In this document: positions 1-10,732 of the stretch, one piece after another
How the letters are laid out: every line of letters starts with the position of its first letter
Position numbering within the stretch: position 1 is the stretch's first letter
Source of the DNA: Megalobrama amblycephala
Taxonomy: Eukaryota; Chordata; Actinopteri; Cypriniformes; Xenocyprididae
DNA: 64,000 bases
Direction: 5' to 3'
Assembly: GCF_018812025.1 (NCBI RefSeq)
Contig: NC_063063.1
Span: 1,170,001 to 1,234,000 of the forward strand
Program-made: the position numbers and the translations under genes
Notes under the pieces: generated by a model
What the model was told of the DNA's origin: nothing
Database searches by the model: none
Seen by the model: the letters and a program-made list of their open reading frames with translations, nothing else

Positions 1-1650
1 GCTTTAACCCAGAGATTGGGTTGCTTTAACCCAGCGACTGGGTTGTTTTAAAACAGCGACTGAGTTGTTTTAACCCAGCAATTGGGTTGCTTTAACCCAG
101 AGATTGGGTTGCTTTAACCCAGCAATTGGGTTGTTTTAACTCAGCGATTGAGTTGTTTTAACCCAGCAATTGGGTTGTTTTAAAACAGCGACTGAGTTGT
201 TTTAACCCAGCAATTGGGTTGTTTTAACCCAGCGATTGGGTTGCTTTAACCCAGAGATTGGGTTGCTTTAACCCAGCAATTGGGTTGTTTTAACTCAGCG
301 ATTGAGTTGTTTTAACCCAGCAATTGGGTTGTTTTAAAACAGCGACTGAGTTGTTTTAACCCAGCAATTGGGTTGTTTTAACTCAGCGATTGGGTTGTTT
401 TAACCCAGCGATTGGGTTGCTTTAACCCAGAGATTGGGTTGCTTTAACCCAGCGACTGGGTTGTTTTAAAACAGCGACTGAGTTGTTTTAACCCAGCGAT
501 TGGGTTGTTTTAACCCAGTGATTGGGTTGTTTTAAAACAGCGATTGGGTTGTTTTAACCCAGCGATTGGGTTGCTTTAACCCAGCGATTGGGTTGCTTTA
601 ACCCAGAGATTGGGTTGCTTTAACCCAGCGACTGGGTTGTTTTAAAACAGCGACTGAGTTGTTTTAACCCAGCAATTGGGTTGTTTTAACTCAGCGATTG
701 AGTTGTTTTAACCCAGCAATTGGGTTGTTTTAACTCAGCGATTGAGTTGTTTTAACCCAGCGATTGGGTTGTTTTAAAACAGCGACTGAGTTGTTTTAAC
801 CCAGCAATTGGGTTGTTTTAACTCAGCGATTGGGTTGTTTTAACCCAGCGATTGGGTTGTTTTAACCCAGCGACTGGGTTGTTTTAAAACAGCGACTGAG
901 TTGTTTTAACCCAGCAATTGGGTTGTTTTAACTCAGCGATTAAGTTGTTTTAACCCAGCAATTGGGTTGTTTTAACTCAGCGATTGGGTTGTTATAAAAC
1001 AGCGACTGAGTTGTTTTAACCCAGCAATTGGGTTGTTTTAACTCAGCGATTGGGTTGCTTTAACCCAGCGACTGGGTTGTTTTAAAACAGCGACTGAGTT
1101 GTTTTAACCCAGCAATTGGGTTGTTTTAACTCAGCGATTAAGTTGTTTTAACCCAGCAATTGGGTTGTTTTAACTCAGCGATTGGGTTGTTATAAAACAG
1201 CGACTGAGTTGTTTTAACCCAGCAATTGGGTTGTTTTAACTCAGCGATTGGGTTGCTTTAACCCAGCGACTGGGTTGTTTTAAAACAGCGACTGAGTTGT
1301 TTTAACCCAGCAATTGGGTTGTTTTAACCCAGCGATTGGGTTGTTTTAAAACAGCGACTGAGTTGTTTTAACCCAGCAATTGGGTTGTTTTAACTCAGCG
1401 ATTGGGTTGCTTTAACCCAGCGACTGGGTTGTTTTAAAACAGCGACTGAGTTGTTTTAACCCAGCAATTGGGTTGTTTTAACTCAGCGATTGAGTTGTTT
1501 TAACCCAGCAATTGGGTTGTTTTAACTCAGCGATTGGGTTGTTTTAACCCAGCGATTGGGTTGCTTTAACCCAGAGATTGGGTTGCTTTAACCCAGCGAC
1601 TGGGTTGTTTTAAAACAGCGACTGAGTTGTTTTAACCCAGCGATTGGGTT
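1..1650 (+). repeat. 22-bp minisatellite inside copy A
   Basis: About 75 tandem units of 22 bp are seen, each built on TTGGGTTGTTTTAACCCAG with a variable CGA, CAA or AGA spacer. Each unit is an imperfect hairpin (GGGTT/AACCC arms). A higher-order duplication of about 200 bp (nine units) is visible, since the rare variant GCGATTAAGTTG occurs near 935 and again near 1135. The array runs off the left edge of the window. Confidence 0.95.
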
Positions 1651-1991
1651 AAATGTTTGCCCAACCTGCCTGGTAGTTTTATTTAACTCAACTATTGTTT
1701 AAAAATTAGTGTATTTCTTGCTTAAAATTAACCCAAAATATATTGAATAATAATTAAGCAATAAACATTCATTAAATTGCTTATTAATAAATATTCACAT
1801 TTTGATTATTATTGTTGCCTCTAGAAATTATGTGTCTGATTTTTAATTTCCAACATATTTTAGGTTCATTTTAAGCCAGACATACAGTATGTTTTAAACA
1901 ATAGTTGGGTTAAATAAAACATTTAACCCAACTGCTGGGTTTGTCCATTTTCAACCCAACTTGGGTTGTTTTTAACCCAGCATTATTAGTG
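1..1991 (+). mobile_element. Palindromic MITE-like element, copy A (left end outside window)
   Basis: The copy starts inside a 22-bp minisatellite (1-1650), continues through an AT-rich core (1651-1930) and ends in a terminal inverted repeat, where a GTCCATTTTCAACCCAACTT stretch is followed by TTTTTAACCCAGCATTATTAGTG. The same core and end recur in nine other copies in the window, in both orientations. The core is itself a degenerate palindrome: TTTAACTCAACTATTGTTT near 1681 is mirrored by AAACAATAGTTGGGTTAAA near 1896. No transposase ORF is present, so it is non-autonomous. Family name not assigned. Confidence 0.8.
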
Positions 1992-2152
1992 TTCAGCGAA
2001 CATTCAAAAGTAACGTTTCCATTAAAGAATGATAAAATGGAATGTTCATATAACCAAGTAAAAAAAATGTTTTGAACGTTCAGGGAACATTCCGAATTCC
2101 ATAACTTAACGGGAACATTAACAAAAGGTTTTTAGAACATGTTTTGTTAGGC
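1992..2152 (+). mobile_element. Fragment of an ACGTTCC-rich foldback element
   Basis: This stretch (AACATTCAAAAGTAACGTTT near 2000, TTTAGAACATGTTTTGTTAG ending near 2150) matches the right half of the complete foldback element at 4003-4954 and the fragment at 57870-58140. It abuts copy A directly, so copy A may have inserted into it. Only one arm is present. Confidence 0.6.
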
Positions 2153-2202
2153 ATGGAGACATTAAATAATAAGGCTTCTCACTGACTCTGATCTGGTTTC
2201 AG

Positions 2203-2414
2203 ACATCTCCAGCATGCTGAACACTCACGGCGTGAGTCCCGACAGTCTGGCCCATGAGATCGTGAGAACGGTGAACAGGCAGAACCGAGAGGTGCTGCTC
2301 GCCCACCCCGTCCCGTGGATCGCCCTCTACATCCGTGCGCTGCTGCCCAGCTGCTTCTTCGCTGTGGTGGCCGCTGGCGTGAAGGACGGAGCCATGACCG
2401 AGCAGCTGAAGTAG
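2203..2414 (+). CDS. dhrs7c: dhrs7c-like short-chain dehydrogenase/reductase, last coding exon (partial gene)
   Basis: The acceptor CTGGTTTCAG precedes 2203. The first two bases complete a split codon, then the exon reads ISSMLNTHGVSPDSLAHEIV and ends LPSCFFAVVAAGVKDGAMTE-QLK before TAG at 2412. It aligns with the C-terminus of vertebrate DHRS7C (SRP-35): a 'GV.P..LA.E.(V/M)RTV' helix, an 'A.P.P..A.Y.R...P..FFAVVA.GVK' tail and a charged end. DHRS7C is a muscle sarcoplasmic-reticulum SDR with retinol dehydrogenase activity (known of the family). The Rossmann fold and catalytic YxxxK are in exons left of the window. DHRS7B has a similar tail, but the VVA-GVK ending favours DHRS7C, as does the nearby gsg1l2-like gene, its neighbour in mammals. 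The ATG at 2214 is an internal methionine, not a start. Confidence 0.85.
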
Positions 2415-2467
2415 ACAGAGAAGTCAATGAAAGAGTGTCCTCGACAGGGAGGATCTTCTCAAGTTAA

Positions 2468-2477
2468 AATAAATAAA
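2468..2477 (+). terminator. Proximal polyadenylation signals of dhrs7c-like gene
   Basis: Two overlapping AATAAA hexamers (2468-2473 and 2472-2477) lie about 55 bp after the stop codon. They would give a very short 3'UTR. Usage cannot be judged without transcript data. Confidence 0.5.
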
Positions 2478-3153
2478 GCATGGCACTTCAGGTGAATAGG
2501 GTAAAGATTTAAATAATAGATCTCACCATATACTTCCACAGGTGATTAAACACAGTGTTCTGTATCACAAGTTTCTGTAAATGTTATGTTTAAATATGCA
2601 AATGAGATCTAATTGTATATGCACTCATTTGCATTAATTTCCAGAACAGAAATCTGAACACTGGAAAAAGCCAGATTCATAATTCTTGTTTGAATTCTGT
2701 CAACATACGTTTTTCTCTTTTTATCACTGTCAACAGAAGTCAAAAACTGCATTTTCACCATGTTTCAGGAGTAAAATGTTGAATAAATCAGATGAATGAT
2801 GTATGAACAAACCTTCAGAATATAGATATGAATAAAACTGTAAAGTTTGGTGTGTGTGAAGCTGCTGAAGTGGAGATTTCTGACTTCTTTAAAGATTGAA
2901 ATCTACAGAAAGTGCAAGAAAAGAAACACTTAAATGTGCATTTTGGATGTTTAATTTCCACTCGTAGAAAGAAGATGTAATGGAAGACCTCAAAACTGTT
3001 TTGATTATAGTGTCTCACCTTAAAAAGCTTTTATTTTTGGTTTATTTTTATTTTTTTTAGACCTGTTTAGGAATGAGATGCTTTTTTAAATCTGGGCATT
3101 TAATGCAACGTTCTTCCCTTGAAATGATCTTTAATCAAAATACAGATTTAAAC

Positions 3154-3159
3154 AATAAA
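3154..3159 (+). terminator. Distal polyadenylation signal candidate of dhrs7c-like gene
   Basis: AATAAA is followed within 30 bp by GT/T-rich sequence (CTTGTGCTGTGACTCC, then TTGAATGTTGTTATT), the usual arrangement for cleavage. It would make a 3'UTR of about 760 nt. The intervening sequence 2480-3150 contains no array or foldback element and is compatible with a 3'UTR. Confidence 0.5.
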
Positions 3160-3179
3160 GCTTGTGCTGTGACTCCTTT

Positions 3180-4002
3180 GAATGTTGTTATTAGACATTA
3201 TTTCAGTGATAGACCAGATAACTCAACGACCTTATCTTGAATGCTTTAAACTTTTAATGTAATGCCAAACTTAAAATCAAGCGACATGAATTCAGAGGCA
3301 CTTTTCCTCATTCATCTCAATGGCAAAAAGTGTCCCAATCAAGCTGAATTCATAAATTCTATGAAGGACTCACTATCAGCACCTAGAGGCCACATCTGAG
3401 TAAAACACCAGCACTGTTGCACCTGAAGATGGCAGTAACCTCAAGCCGAAGACATGCAGATGAATGACATACAGCCATACAACACAGACACATACAGTGC
3501 AAACATGTGCTTGATGAGGCGTACTGTAATTCATTGTGTCAAGCTTTCATAAAGCATATGAATAATACATGTAATAGATGTCCATTATATAATTAAACTA
3601 CAATGTTCATGTGTTATTGCCATACGTAAGGGACACACACATATACACACAAGGTTTGTATTATTATTTAATAGTCAACTGAAACTACTATTTAAGTTTT
3701 GTTTGAATGAGAAAATTGTTAATGGCTAAAGTAATGCTTTTCAAAATTTTCAAACAGATTTACTGAGATAGTCGAGAAGCCTTTAATAGTCCATTTAATG
3801 GCAGGTGATAACATGCAGTGCTATTGGGGCATGTTGTCACAAAAGAATAAACAGTATCTCTTATTCTGAGAAATAACGGTGCAAATATACAAATGCTTTT
3901 TGGTAGACAAGACCTTAATGTATGTGTCTATACAGAAATTACCTTTCAAACATAAAAGGAAATATTCACAAGAGTAAAAAGTGTGACAACTTGCCCCTTA
4001 CA
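3180..4002. other. Intergenic, no gene seen
   Basis: AT-rich sequence without convincing coding potential. The short ORF at 3922-4110 runs into the foldback element that begins at 4003 and has no recognisable domain. Confidence 0.6.
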
Positions 4003-4954
4003 CAACTAACAAAAACTTGTTCTAATGACGTTTTGCCAACGTTCCCATTAAGCTATGAAAATGTTATTTTTAAATGTTCTCTGAATGTTCAAAACATCCA
4101 GTTTTTTTAATGTTTTGAAAAAGTTTTTTTCTTGGTTGTGAGAACGTTAAGGGAACATTCCATTTAATCATTCCTCAAACGTTATGTGAACGTTACTTTT
4201 GAATGTTCTCTGAATGTTCTGAAACAATTAGTAACATTTAAAAAACGTTAGATGAATGTCCAACTAAAAAAACTACACTGTAAAAAAGAATTGTTGGTTT
4301 AACTTTAAAAAGTATGTTTTCTGGTTACCTTCAAATTTTGAGTTCATTGAAATTAAAAATTTGAGTTAATACAATGAAGGCGATTGGTTTAATCAACAGA
4401 AACTCAAAATATTGTTATCTGAACCACATTAATAATTTAAGTTGATTTGACAGAAGAAAAAATGTATTGATAACAAATCATGAAAATATGATTTACAGTG
4501 TTTATGTATAAATAATGTTTTTGTGCTAACTTTTGAGAACATTATTAAAGTGCAGATAACTTTAAACAAATATTTATTTCATGTTACTTGAAGAACATTT
4601 GTTTATAACTTCAAGAGAACCTCGGAACGTTCTGGCAAGGTTCTCTTAAAGTTATCCAGTAACGTTAATGGAACGTTTGTGCAAAGTTATCTGGTGTTTA
4701 ATAGTGTTATGTTCATGGATAATTTCTGAAAAGTTTTAGTTGGAGGTTCGTTTAATGTTTTTTAAATGTTACTACTTGTTTCAGAACATTCAAAAGCAAC
4801 ATTTACATGTTACTTTTGAAGAATGATAAAATGGAATGTTCCCTTAACGTTCACATAACCAAGAAAAAAACATGTTAAACATTTAAAAAACTGGATGTTT
4901 TTAACGTTCAGAGAACATCCAGAACATGTTTTTAGAACATATTTTTGTTCGTTG
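4003..4954. mobile_element. ACGTTCC-rich foldback (MITE-like) element, complete
   Basis: The ends are inverted copies: CAACTAACAAAAACTTGTTC at 4003 and, at the right end, TAGAACATATTTTTGTTCGTTG, the complement of a near match. The interior is rich in AACGTT, GAACATT and TTCTCTGAATGTTC in both orientations, so each half resembles the reverse complement of the other. It is interrupted by a second small element at 4276-4500. There is no transposase ORF. Partial relatives lie at 1992-2152, 29232-29325 and 57870-58140. Confidence 0.75.
4276..4500. mobile_element. Small CACTGTAAAAAA-ended MITE nested in the foldback element
   Basis: It starts CACTGTAAAAAAGAATTG and ends TGATTTACAGTG, the inverted complement of the start with minor change. 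It is about 225 bp, AT-rich and non-coding. It splits the surrounding foldback element, so it inserted later. No clean target duplication could be read. Confidence 0.65.
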
Positions 4955-5690
4955 GGTTCATGCAGATTCTGGAGTGTTGAATGTGTTTCAGGGTTGTGAG
5001 CAGTTACTAATGATGAATGTTTCAGTTCTCATCTGTGTGTGTTTCTGTGTTTCTGCTGCGAGAGGAATCTGTTAAACATGAGTAACATACAGCTGAGCTG
5101 CAGCATTTCTAATGGCAGCCTGTAATCCTGCATGAAAGATGATGGTAAAACACTGATAGCGAGTGAAGTCTCTTCACAGAGCCTCGGGCTCAGACGCCTG
5201 ACGGCACACACGTCACTCACACGCCGCGAGATTCTAATGAATACAGTCTGTTATGTTGTTATGTAAATTCCTCGATGAGAAGGGTCCTTGACACCAAGTT
5301 AAAGTCCAGCTGGCCTCCGCGAATCTTTATCCGACAGGTCACTCAGCCCACGGGGATTTGACCCTGCTTTCATACCGACTGCAAACTGACAGCTGAATGA
5401 ATCATGGTAATTTACCAGCACCTTCAGTGTGAACATTAACATTCAGCTCAGAGAAGAAAAAAACTCCAAAGTGTCTGAAAAGTGACAAAAATGTATTTGT
5501 GACTCTCAGATCTTTGTCTATAGGCTAAGCCAAGGGTAAAACACGAAAACGATAAAAATGGAGAAGTTTTTTCTTTGCTTTTTTCGCATAGAGTCGACAG
5601 CATTTTCAAAACGAACACCATTCACACGGATCCATGAAAAAGACTAAAAATGCTGTATTCGGCTGTCAGGCCAGTAGATGGCGATGTCAC
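4955..5690. other. Intergenic, no gene seen
   Basis: Mixed-composition non-coding sequence. The small minus-strand ORF at 5029-5220 has no recognisable similarity and no splice context that would support it. Confidence 0.5.
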
Positions 5691-5698
5691 TTTATAAA

Positions 5699-5990
5699 TC
5701 GAGATTGCTAAATAGTGCGCACGATTTACTATTTCATTCCCTTGATTTGCTAAATTGTGTGCACGATTTACCAACTCGTTCCCTTGATTTGCTAAATATC
5801 GCGCACAATATACTATTTTGCTCCCTGGATTTGCTAAATCATGCCCACGATTTAAATTGCACGCACAATTTAATAATTCGCTCCCTTAATTTGCTAAATA
5901 GTACGCATGATTTACAATTTTGCTCCCTCAATTTGCTAAATTGTGCGCACGATTGACTAATTCGTTCCCTCGATTTATAAATCATATGCA
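5699..5990 (+). repeat. 42-bp minisatellite
   Basis: About seven diverged units of 42 bp. GCTAAAT recurs at 5707, 5749 and 5791, each followed by a GTGCGCACGATTTA-type block and a TTCCCTTGATTT block. Because 42 is a multiple of three, chance ORFs stay open on both strands (for example a 92-aa plus-strand ORF with a 14-residue repeat). These are judged products of the repeat rather than genes. Confidence 0.85.
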
Positions 5991-6059
5991 TGAAATCATA
6001 TGAACGAATTAGTAAATCATGCACGCGAGTTAGCCTACTAATTTTATCCTGCATGTAAT

Positions 6060-6790
6060 GTGCGGGGCTCCGTACAATCAGAACCAAACCAGTGCAGCAA
6101 CATTCTCTGGAATCTGATTGTCAATAATTATTAAAAGAAAGTTGAAATTTCAATTCATGGTTGCTAAGGTAATGTATGTAAGAACTCATTCTGTGGTTGT
6201 GCGAAAAAAGATGGGCCACTTGGTGGTGCTATAACAGGAAAAATTGCCTCAACAACTACTGCTGTCAAATCATTCATTAAATATTTGTGATTATGTAAAA
6301 AACCAACTTTAGTGAACTAGTTCTAGATTTTTTTGCTCAACCTCAATAAAACCAATGCAGTACAATTCTCTGGACTCTCTAGATCAATAATTATTGAAAA
6401 AAAAAAGTTTAACTTTACCCTTTGAATAGCAATAACAGGATCATTTATAAAAGGGGTGTGGCCAAGTGCATGCAAAAGCCTACAACTCCTAAACAAAAAC
6501 TCAGACTTTTACAAAAATAGGTGAGCTCATGTGACATAAGTTTCTAAACAAGCATGCAAACTTTTATGGTGATTGGACCATAGGTGGCGCTATAACTGTT
6601 AAAAAAATCTTTCAAAACCATACATTTCCTATGGTAAATTGCCTGTATTGGCTATAAATGGTCTTCCATCTATGACAAGAAGGATACCGGCCTGCTAAAG
6701 GAAACATAATACCCTTTTACACTTAAAGGCCTTAAAGTGCTTGAACCCCGATATTTGCTGCTCGCAGCTATATCTGATCTTTGTTAATGT
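6060..6790 (-). mobile_element. Unclassified interspersed repeat, inverted relative to 27770-28620
   Basis: This region is the reverse complement of much of 27770-28620. Landmarks are GGGGTGTGGCCAAGTGCATG near 6445, AGGTGGCGCTATAACTGTTA near 6581 and CTGCTCGCAGCTATAT near 6758. It contains an internal duplication: the AACCAGTGCAG-like block followed by ATCAATAATTATT occurs twice, near 6088 and 6350. It has no coding capacity. It is a dispersed element of unknown class. Confidence 0.7.
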
Positions 6791-6794
6791 AAAA

Positions 6795-6870
6795 TTGGTC
6801 ATTGTTCATGTTAGTTCAGTGCATTAAGTAATGTTAACAAATGCAACATGTGGTTTTGAAAAAATATAAT
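6795..6870. mobile_element. Half of a GGTAACACTTTACAATAAGG-type MITE (fragment)
   Basis: TGTTCATGTTAGTTCAGTGC followed by TAATGTTAACAAATGCAAC resembles the inner arm of the complete small MITE at 59610-59852 (TTAACATGAACAAAG and related strings). Only a short fragment, so the call is tentative. Confidence 0.35.
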
Positions 6871-7043
6871 TAATTTTTGAAATGAACATTAAGATTATTA
6901 AATACTACAGAAGTATTGTAGATAGATAGATATGACTTTTTACCTTCTATTTAAAATAAATAAATTGAAATAATAAATAAACATTTATAAAAATTATATA
7001 AATCAAGTAATGTAGTTAACAAATCAAACCAAATAAAATGTTA

Positions 7044-7046
<3 letters not shown>

Positions 7047-7098
<52 letters not shown>
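7047..7098. repeat. (TA)n plus poly-T microsatellite
   Basis: About 18 TA dinucleotides are followed by a 16-base T run. Confidence 0.95.
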
Positions 7099-7099
7099 G

Positions 7100-8411
7100 G
7101 TAATACATGCCACAAATGCTGTCGATTGAGCTTAATTTGTATCAAACCCGGAATATTCCTTTTTAAAGTTTGAATTTTTGAACAGTATCTTTAGAAAGCC
7201 CCACAATGGTATATAAAACAAAATAATGTTTTATTGAAAAGCATTTAATTGCACAATATTTTGAGAGCTGTAGCATTTTGCATTTTGTTGCAACACAGAA
7301 CATCAGTATTTCTGAGCGCCAGACGATTAAACGCACACAACTCACTGCTTTTCCATATCGGGTGTCATTCTGTCCTGGTGATTTGGTAAATGGCCTACTA
7401 AAAAAACGCTGAGTAGGTGATGCCGGTGTGAGACGACACGGACGTGCAGAAAGGACTCAAACAGGAGCTTCTGCTGAATGGGGGATGTGTTCAATCGTGT
7501 ATGAAGAAAGGAGCCTCTTATTAATATTTAAAGGCTACATTTATTGACAGCTCGTTGATTTACGGGCCGCTCTAATGAATCCGTGGCAGTGGAGGCCAAT
7601 TTCAGCTCTTTAAATGAAGCGCAGCCTCTGATTGCACACCTGCCTCACACACTGAATTAAAATACACCATGATTTTCTCACATCTCGCTGTTGTTGTTGG
7701 ATGGATGTCCTTGTGTTTTTTCATTAACGCTGGAGTTCGAGCACACATGAGTTTCTTCTGTGTCTGACTGATGGAGACAAACGCATCCCGCAGGATTGTT
7801 CATCCCAGATTAGAGTTTAATCTTGAGGATGGAGTTTGAATTAATCTTTTATTACTTACTTACTTAAAAGAATACTTGGCTGAATGAGAAAGGCTTTACC
7901 GCGTTTCATATTTCATTTCCGAGGAAAGTCGCTGCATGTTGTGAGGCTTAAATCCTTCTGTGACTGTGTTCACTGACAGCTGATGAACATTGTTTCATGT
8001 ACATCATGCTTTTGGATGTCAGCCATAGTGGACTGAAGAATTCACATGACAGCAGATGCTATAAATTAAGTCTTTGTTGCTCGTGCAGTTTGGCATTAGA
8101 ATTGTATTAATGATGCTTCACTAATTAGCGGCATTAATTACACTAATGGGCAGACATTATGACACACATGGCAGAAAGCTAAATCACTCCATCCAGATGC
8201 AGGGAATCTGCTGCCTGTATTCAGGCTTTCATTTCAGCAACAAAATAAAATTGAATTAAACTTCACAATCTCTAATAAAAAATGAGCTATTATGATGAAC
8301 CTTAATGCCTTTGCTTTGAAATCAGTGATTTCAAATTGAGACATGGGACAAAACACAATTTCAACTCCTATTTAAAAATACAAAAATGTATTAAAATTTT
8401 AATGAACACTG
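7100..8411. other. Low-repeat intergenic sequence, no gene seen
   Basis: This stretch lacks arrays. It includes balanced-composition blocks (about 7420-7800 and 8090-8240, for example TTAATTACACTAATGGGCAG) of the texture often seen in conserved non-coding DNA. No coding exon with splice sites and a recognisable domain was found. Conservation cannot be tested from this sequence alone. Confidence 0.4.
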
Positions 8412-10732
8412 CACTCTAAAAAATGCTGGGTTAAAAACAAAATGGACAAACCCAGCGGTTGGGTTAAAACAACCCAATCGCTGGGTCAAAACAACCCAAT
8501 AGCTGGATTAAAACATCGCAATCGCTGGATTAAAACAACCCAAACCCAATCGCTGGGTTAAAACATCCCGATCGCTGGGTTAAAACATCCCAAACTCAAT
8601 CGCTGGGTTAAATCAACCCAATCTCTAGATTAAAACAACCCAATCGCTGGATTAAAACAACCCAATCGCTGGGTTAAAACAACCCAATCGCTGGGTCAAA
8701 ACAACCCAATAGCTGGATTAAAACAACCCAATCGCTGGATTAAAACAACCCAATCGCTGGGTTAAAACAACCCAATCGCTGGGTTAAAACAACCTAATCG
8801 CTGGGTCAAAACAACTCAATCGCTGAGTTAAAACAACCCAATCGCTGAGTTAAAACAACCCAATTGCTGAGTTAAAACAACCCAATCGCTGGATTAAAAC
8901 ATCCCAATCGCTGGATTAAAACAACCCAAACCCAATCGCTGGGTTAAAACATCCCAATCGCTGGGTTAAAACATCCCAAACTCAATCGCTGGGTTAAATC
9001 AACCCAATCTCTAGATTAAAACAACCCAATCGCTGGATTAAAACAACCCAATCGCTGAGTTAAAACAACCCAATCGCTGGATTAAAACAACCCATTCGCT
9101 GGGTCAAAACAACCCAATCGCTGGATTAAAACAACCCAATCGCCGGATTAAAACAACCCAATCGCTGGGTCAAAACAACCCAATCACTGGATTAAAACAA
9201 CCCAATCGCTGAGTTAAAACAACTCAATCGCTGGATTAAAACAACCCAATCGCTGGATTAAAACAACCCAATCGCTGGGTTAAAACAACCCAATTGCTGG
9301 ATTAAAACAACCCAAACCCAATCGCTGGGTTAAAACATCCCAATCGCTGGATTAAAACATCCCAAACTCAATCGCTGGGTTAAATCAACCCAATCTCTAG
9401 ATTAAAACAACCCAATCGCTGAGTTAAAACAACCCAATCGCTGGATTAAAACAACCCAATCGCTGGATTAAAACAACCCAATCGCTGGGTTAAAACAACC
9501 TAATCGCTGGGTCAAAACAACTCAATCGCTGAGTTAAAACAACCCAATCGCTGAGTTAAAACAACCCAATTGCTGAGTTAAAACAACCCAATCGCTGGAT
9601 TAAAACATCCCAATCGCTGGATTAAAACAATCCAAACCCAATCGCTGGGTTAAAACATCCCAATCGCTGGGTTAAAACATCCCAAACTCAATCGCTGGGT
9701 TAAATCAACCCAATCTCTAGATTAAAACAACCCAATCGCTGGATTAAAACAACCCAATCGCTGAGTTAAAACAACCCAATCGCTGGATTAAAACAACCCA
9801 TTCGCTGGGTCAAAACAACCCAATCGCTGGATTAAAACAACCCAATCGCCGGATTAAAACAACCCAATCGCTGGGTCAAAACAACCCAATCACTGGATTA
9901 AAACAACCCAATCGCTGAGTTAAAACAACTCAATCGCTGGATTAAAACAACCCAATCGCTGGATTAAAACAACCCAATCGCTGGGTTAAAACAACCCAAT
10001 TGCTGGATTAAAACAACCCAAACCCAATCGCTGGGTTAAAACATCCCAGTCGCTGGATTAAAACATCCCAAACTCAATCGCTGGGTTAAATCAACCCAAT
10101 CTCTAGATTAAAACAACCCAATCGCTGAGTTAAAACAACCCAATCGCTGGATTAAAACAACCCAATCGCTGGGTTAAAACATCCCAATCGCTGGATTAAA
10201 ACATCCCAATCGCTGGATTAAAACAACCCAAACCCAATCGCTGGGTTGAAACATCCCAATCGCTGGGTTAAAACATCCCAAACTCAATCGCTGGGTTAAA
10301 TCAACCCAATCTCTAGATTAAAACAACCCAATCGCTGGATTAAAACAACCCAATCGCTGAGTTAAAACAACCCAATCGCTGGATTAAAACAACCCAATCG
10401 CTGGGTTAAGACAACCCAATCGCTGGATTAAAACAACCCAATCGCTGGATTAAAACAACCCAATCGCTGGGTTAAGACAACCCAATCGCTGAGTTAAAAC
10501 AACCCAATCGCTGGATTAAAACAACCCAATCGCTGGGTTAAAACAACCCAATCGCTGGATTAAAACAACCCAATCGCTGGGTTAAGACAACCCAATTGCT
10601 GGGTTAAAACATCCCAAACCCAATCGCGGGGTTAAAACATCCTAATTGCTGGATTAAACCAACCCAATCAATCGGTTTGTCCATTTTCAACCGAACATGG
10701 GTTGTTTTTAACCCAGCATTTTTTAGAATGTG
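8412..10732 (-). mobile_element. Palindromic MITE-like element, copy B (array only, core lost)
   Basis: The left end is CACTCTAAAAAATGCTGGGT and the right end is its inverted complement, AACCCAGCATTTTTTAGAATG. The AT-rich core found in the other copies is missing: inverted ends enclose only the minisatellite (about 8450-10680). The unit orientation (GGGTTAAAACAACCCA) is opposite to copy A, so it is listed on the minus strand relative to A. Confidence 0.85.
8450..10680 (-). repeat. 22-bp minisatellite inside copy B with ~706-bp higher-order repeat
   Basis: About 100 units, mostly AACCCAATCGCTGGGTTAAA with point variants. Rare variants mark a higher-order period: ACCCAAACCCAATCG occurs near 8926 and again near 9632, and near 9309 and again near 10014, an offset of about 706 bp. 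A long block of variants repeats in the same order at that offset. Confidence 0.95.

Noticed and set aside
1..1650. GGGTTA motifs suggesting telomeric or subtelomeric repeat
   Set aside because: GGGTTA occurs once per 22-bp unit and never as tandem hexamers; the arrays are bounded by transposon-like ends in the interior of a gene-containing region.
1..1650. CRISPR-like regular spacing of direct repeats
   Set aside because: There are no unique spacers; the whole 22-bp unit is tandem with point variation, and the context is vertebrate.
5678..6087. ORFs of 92 and 82 aa on both strands
   Set aside because: They are open because of a 42-bp minisatellite (multiple of three); the encoded 14-residue repeats have no domain and no splice context.
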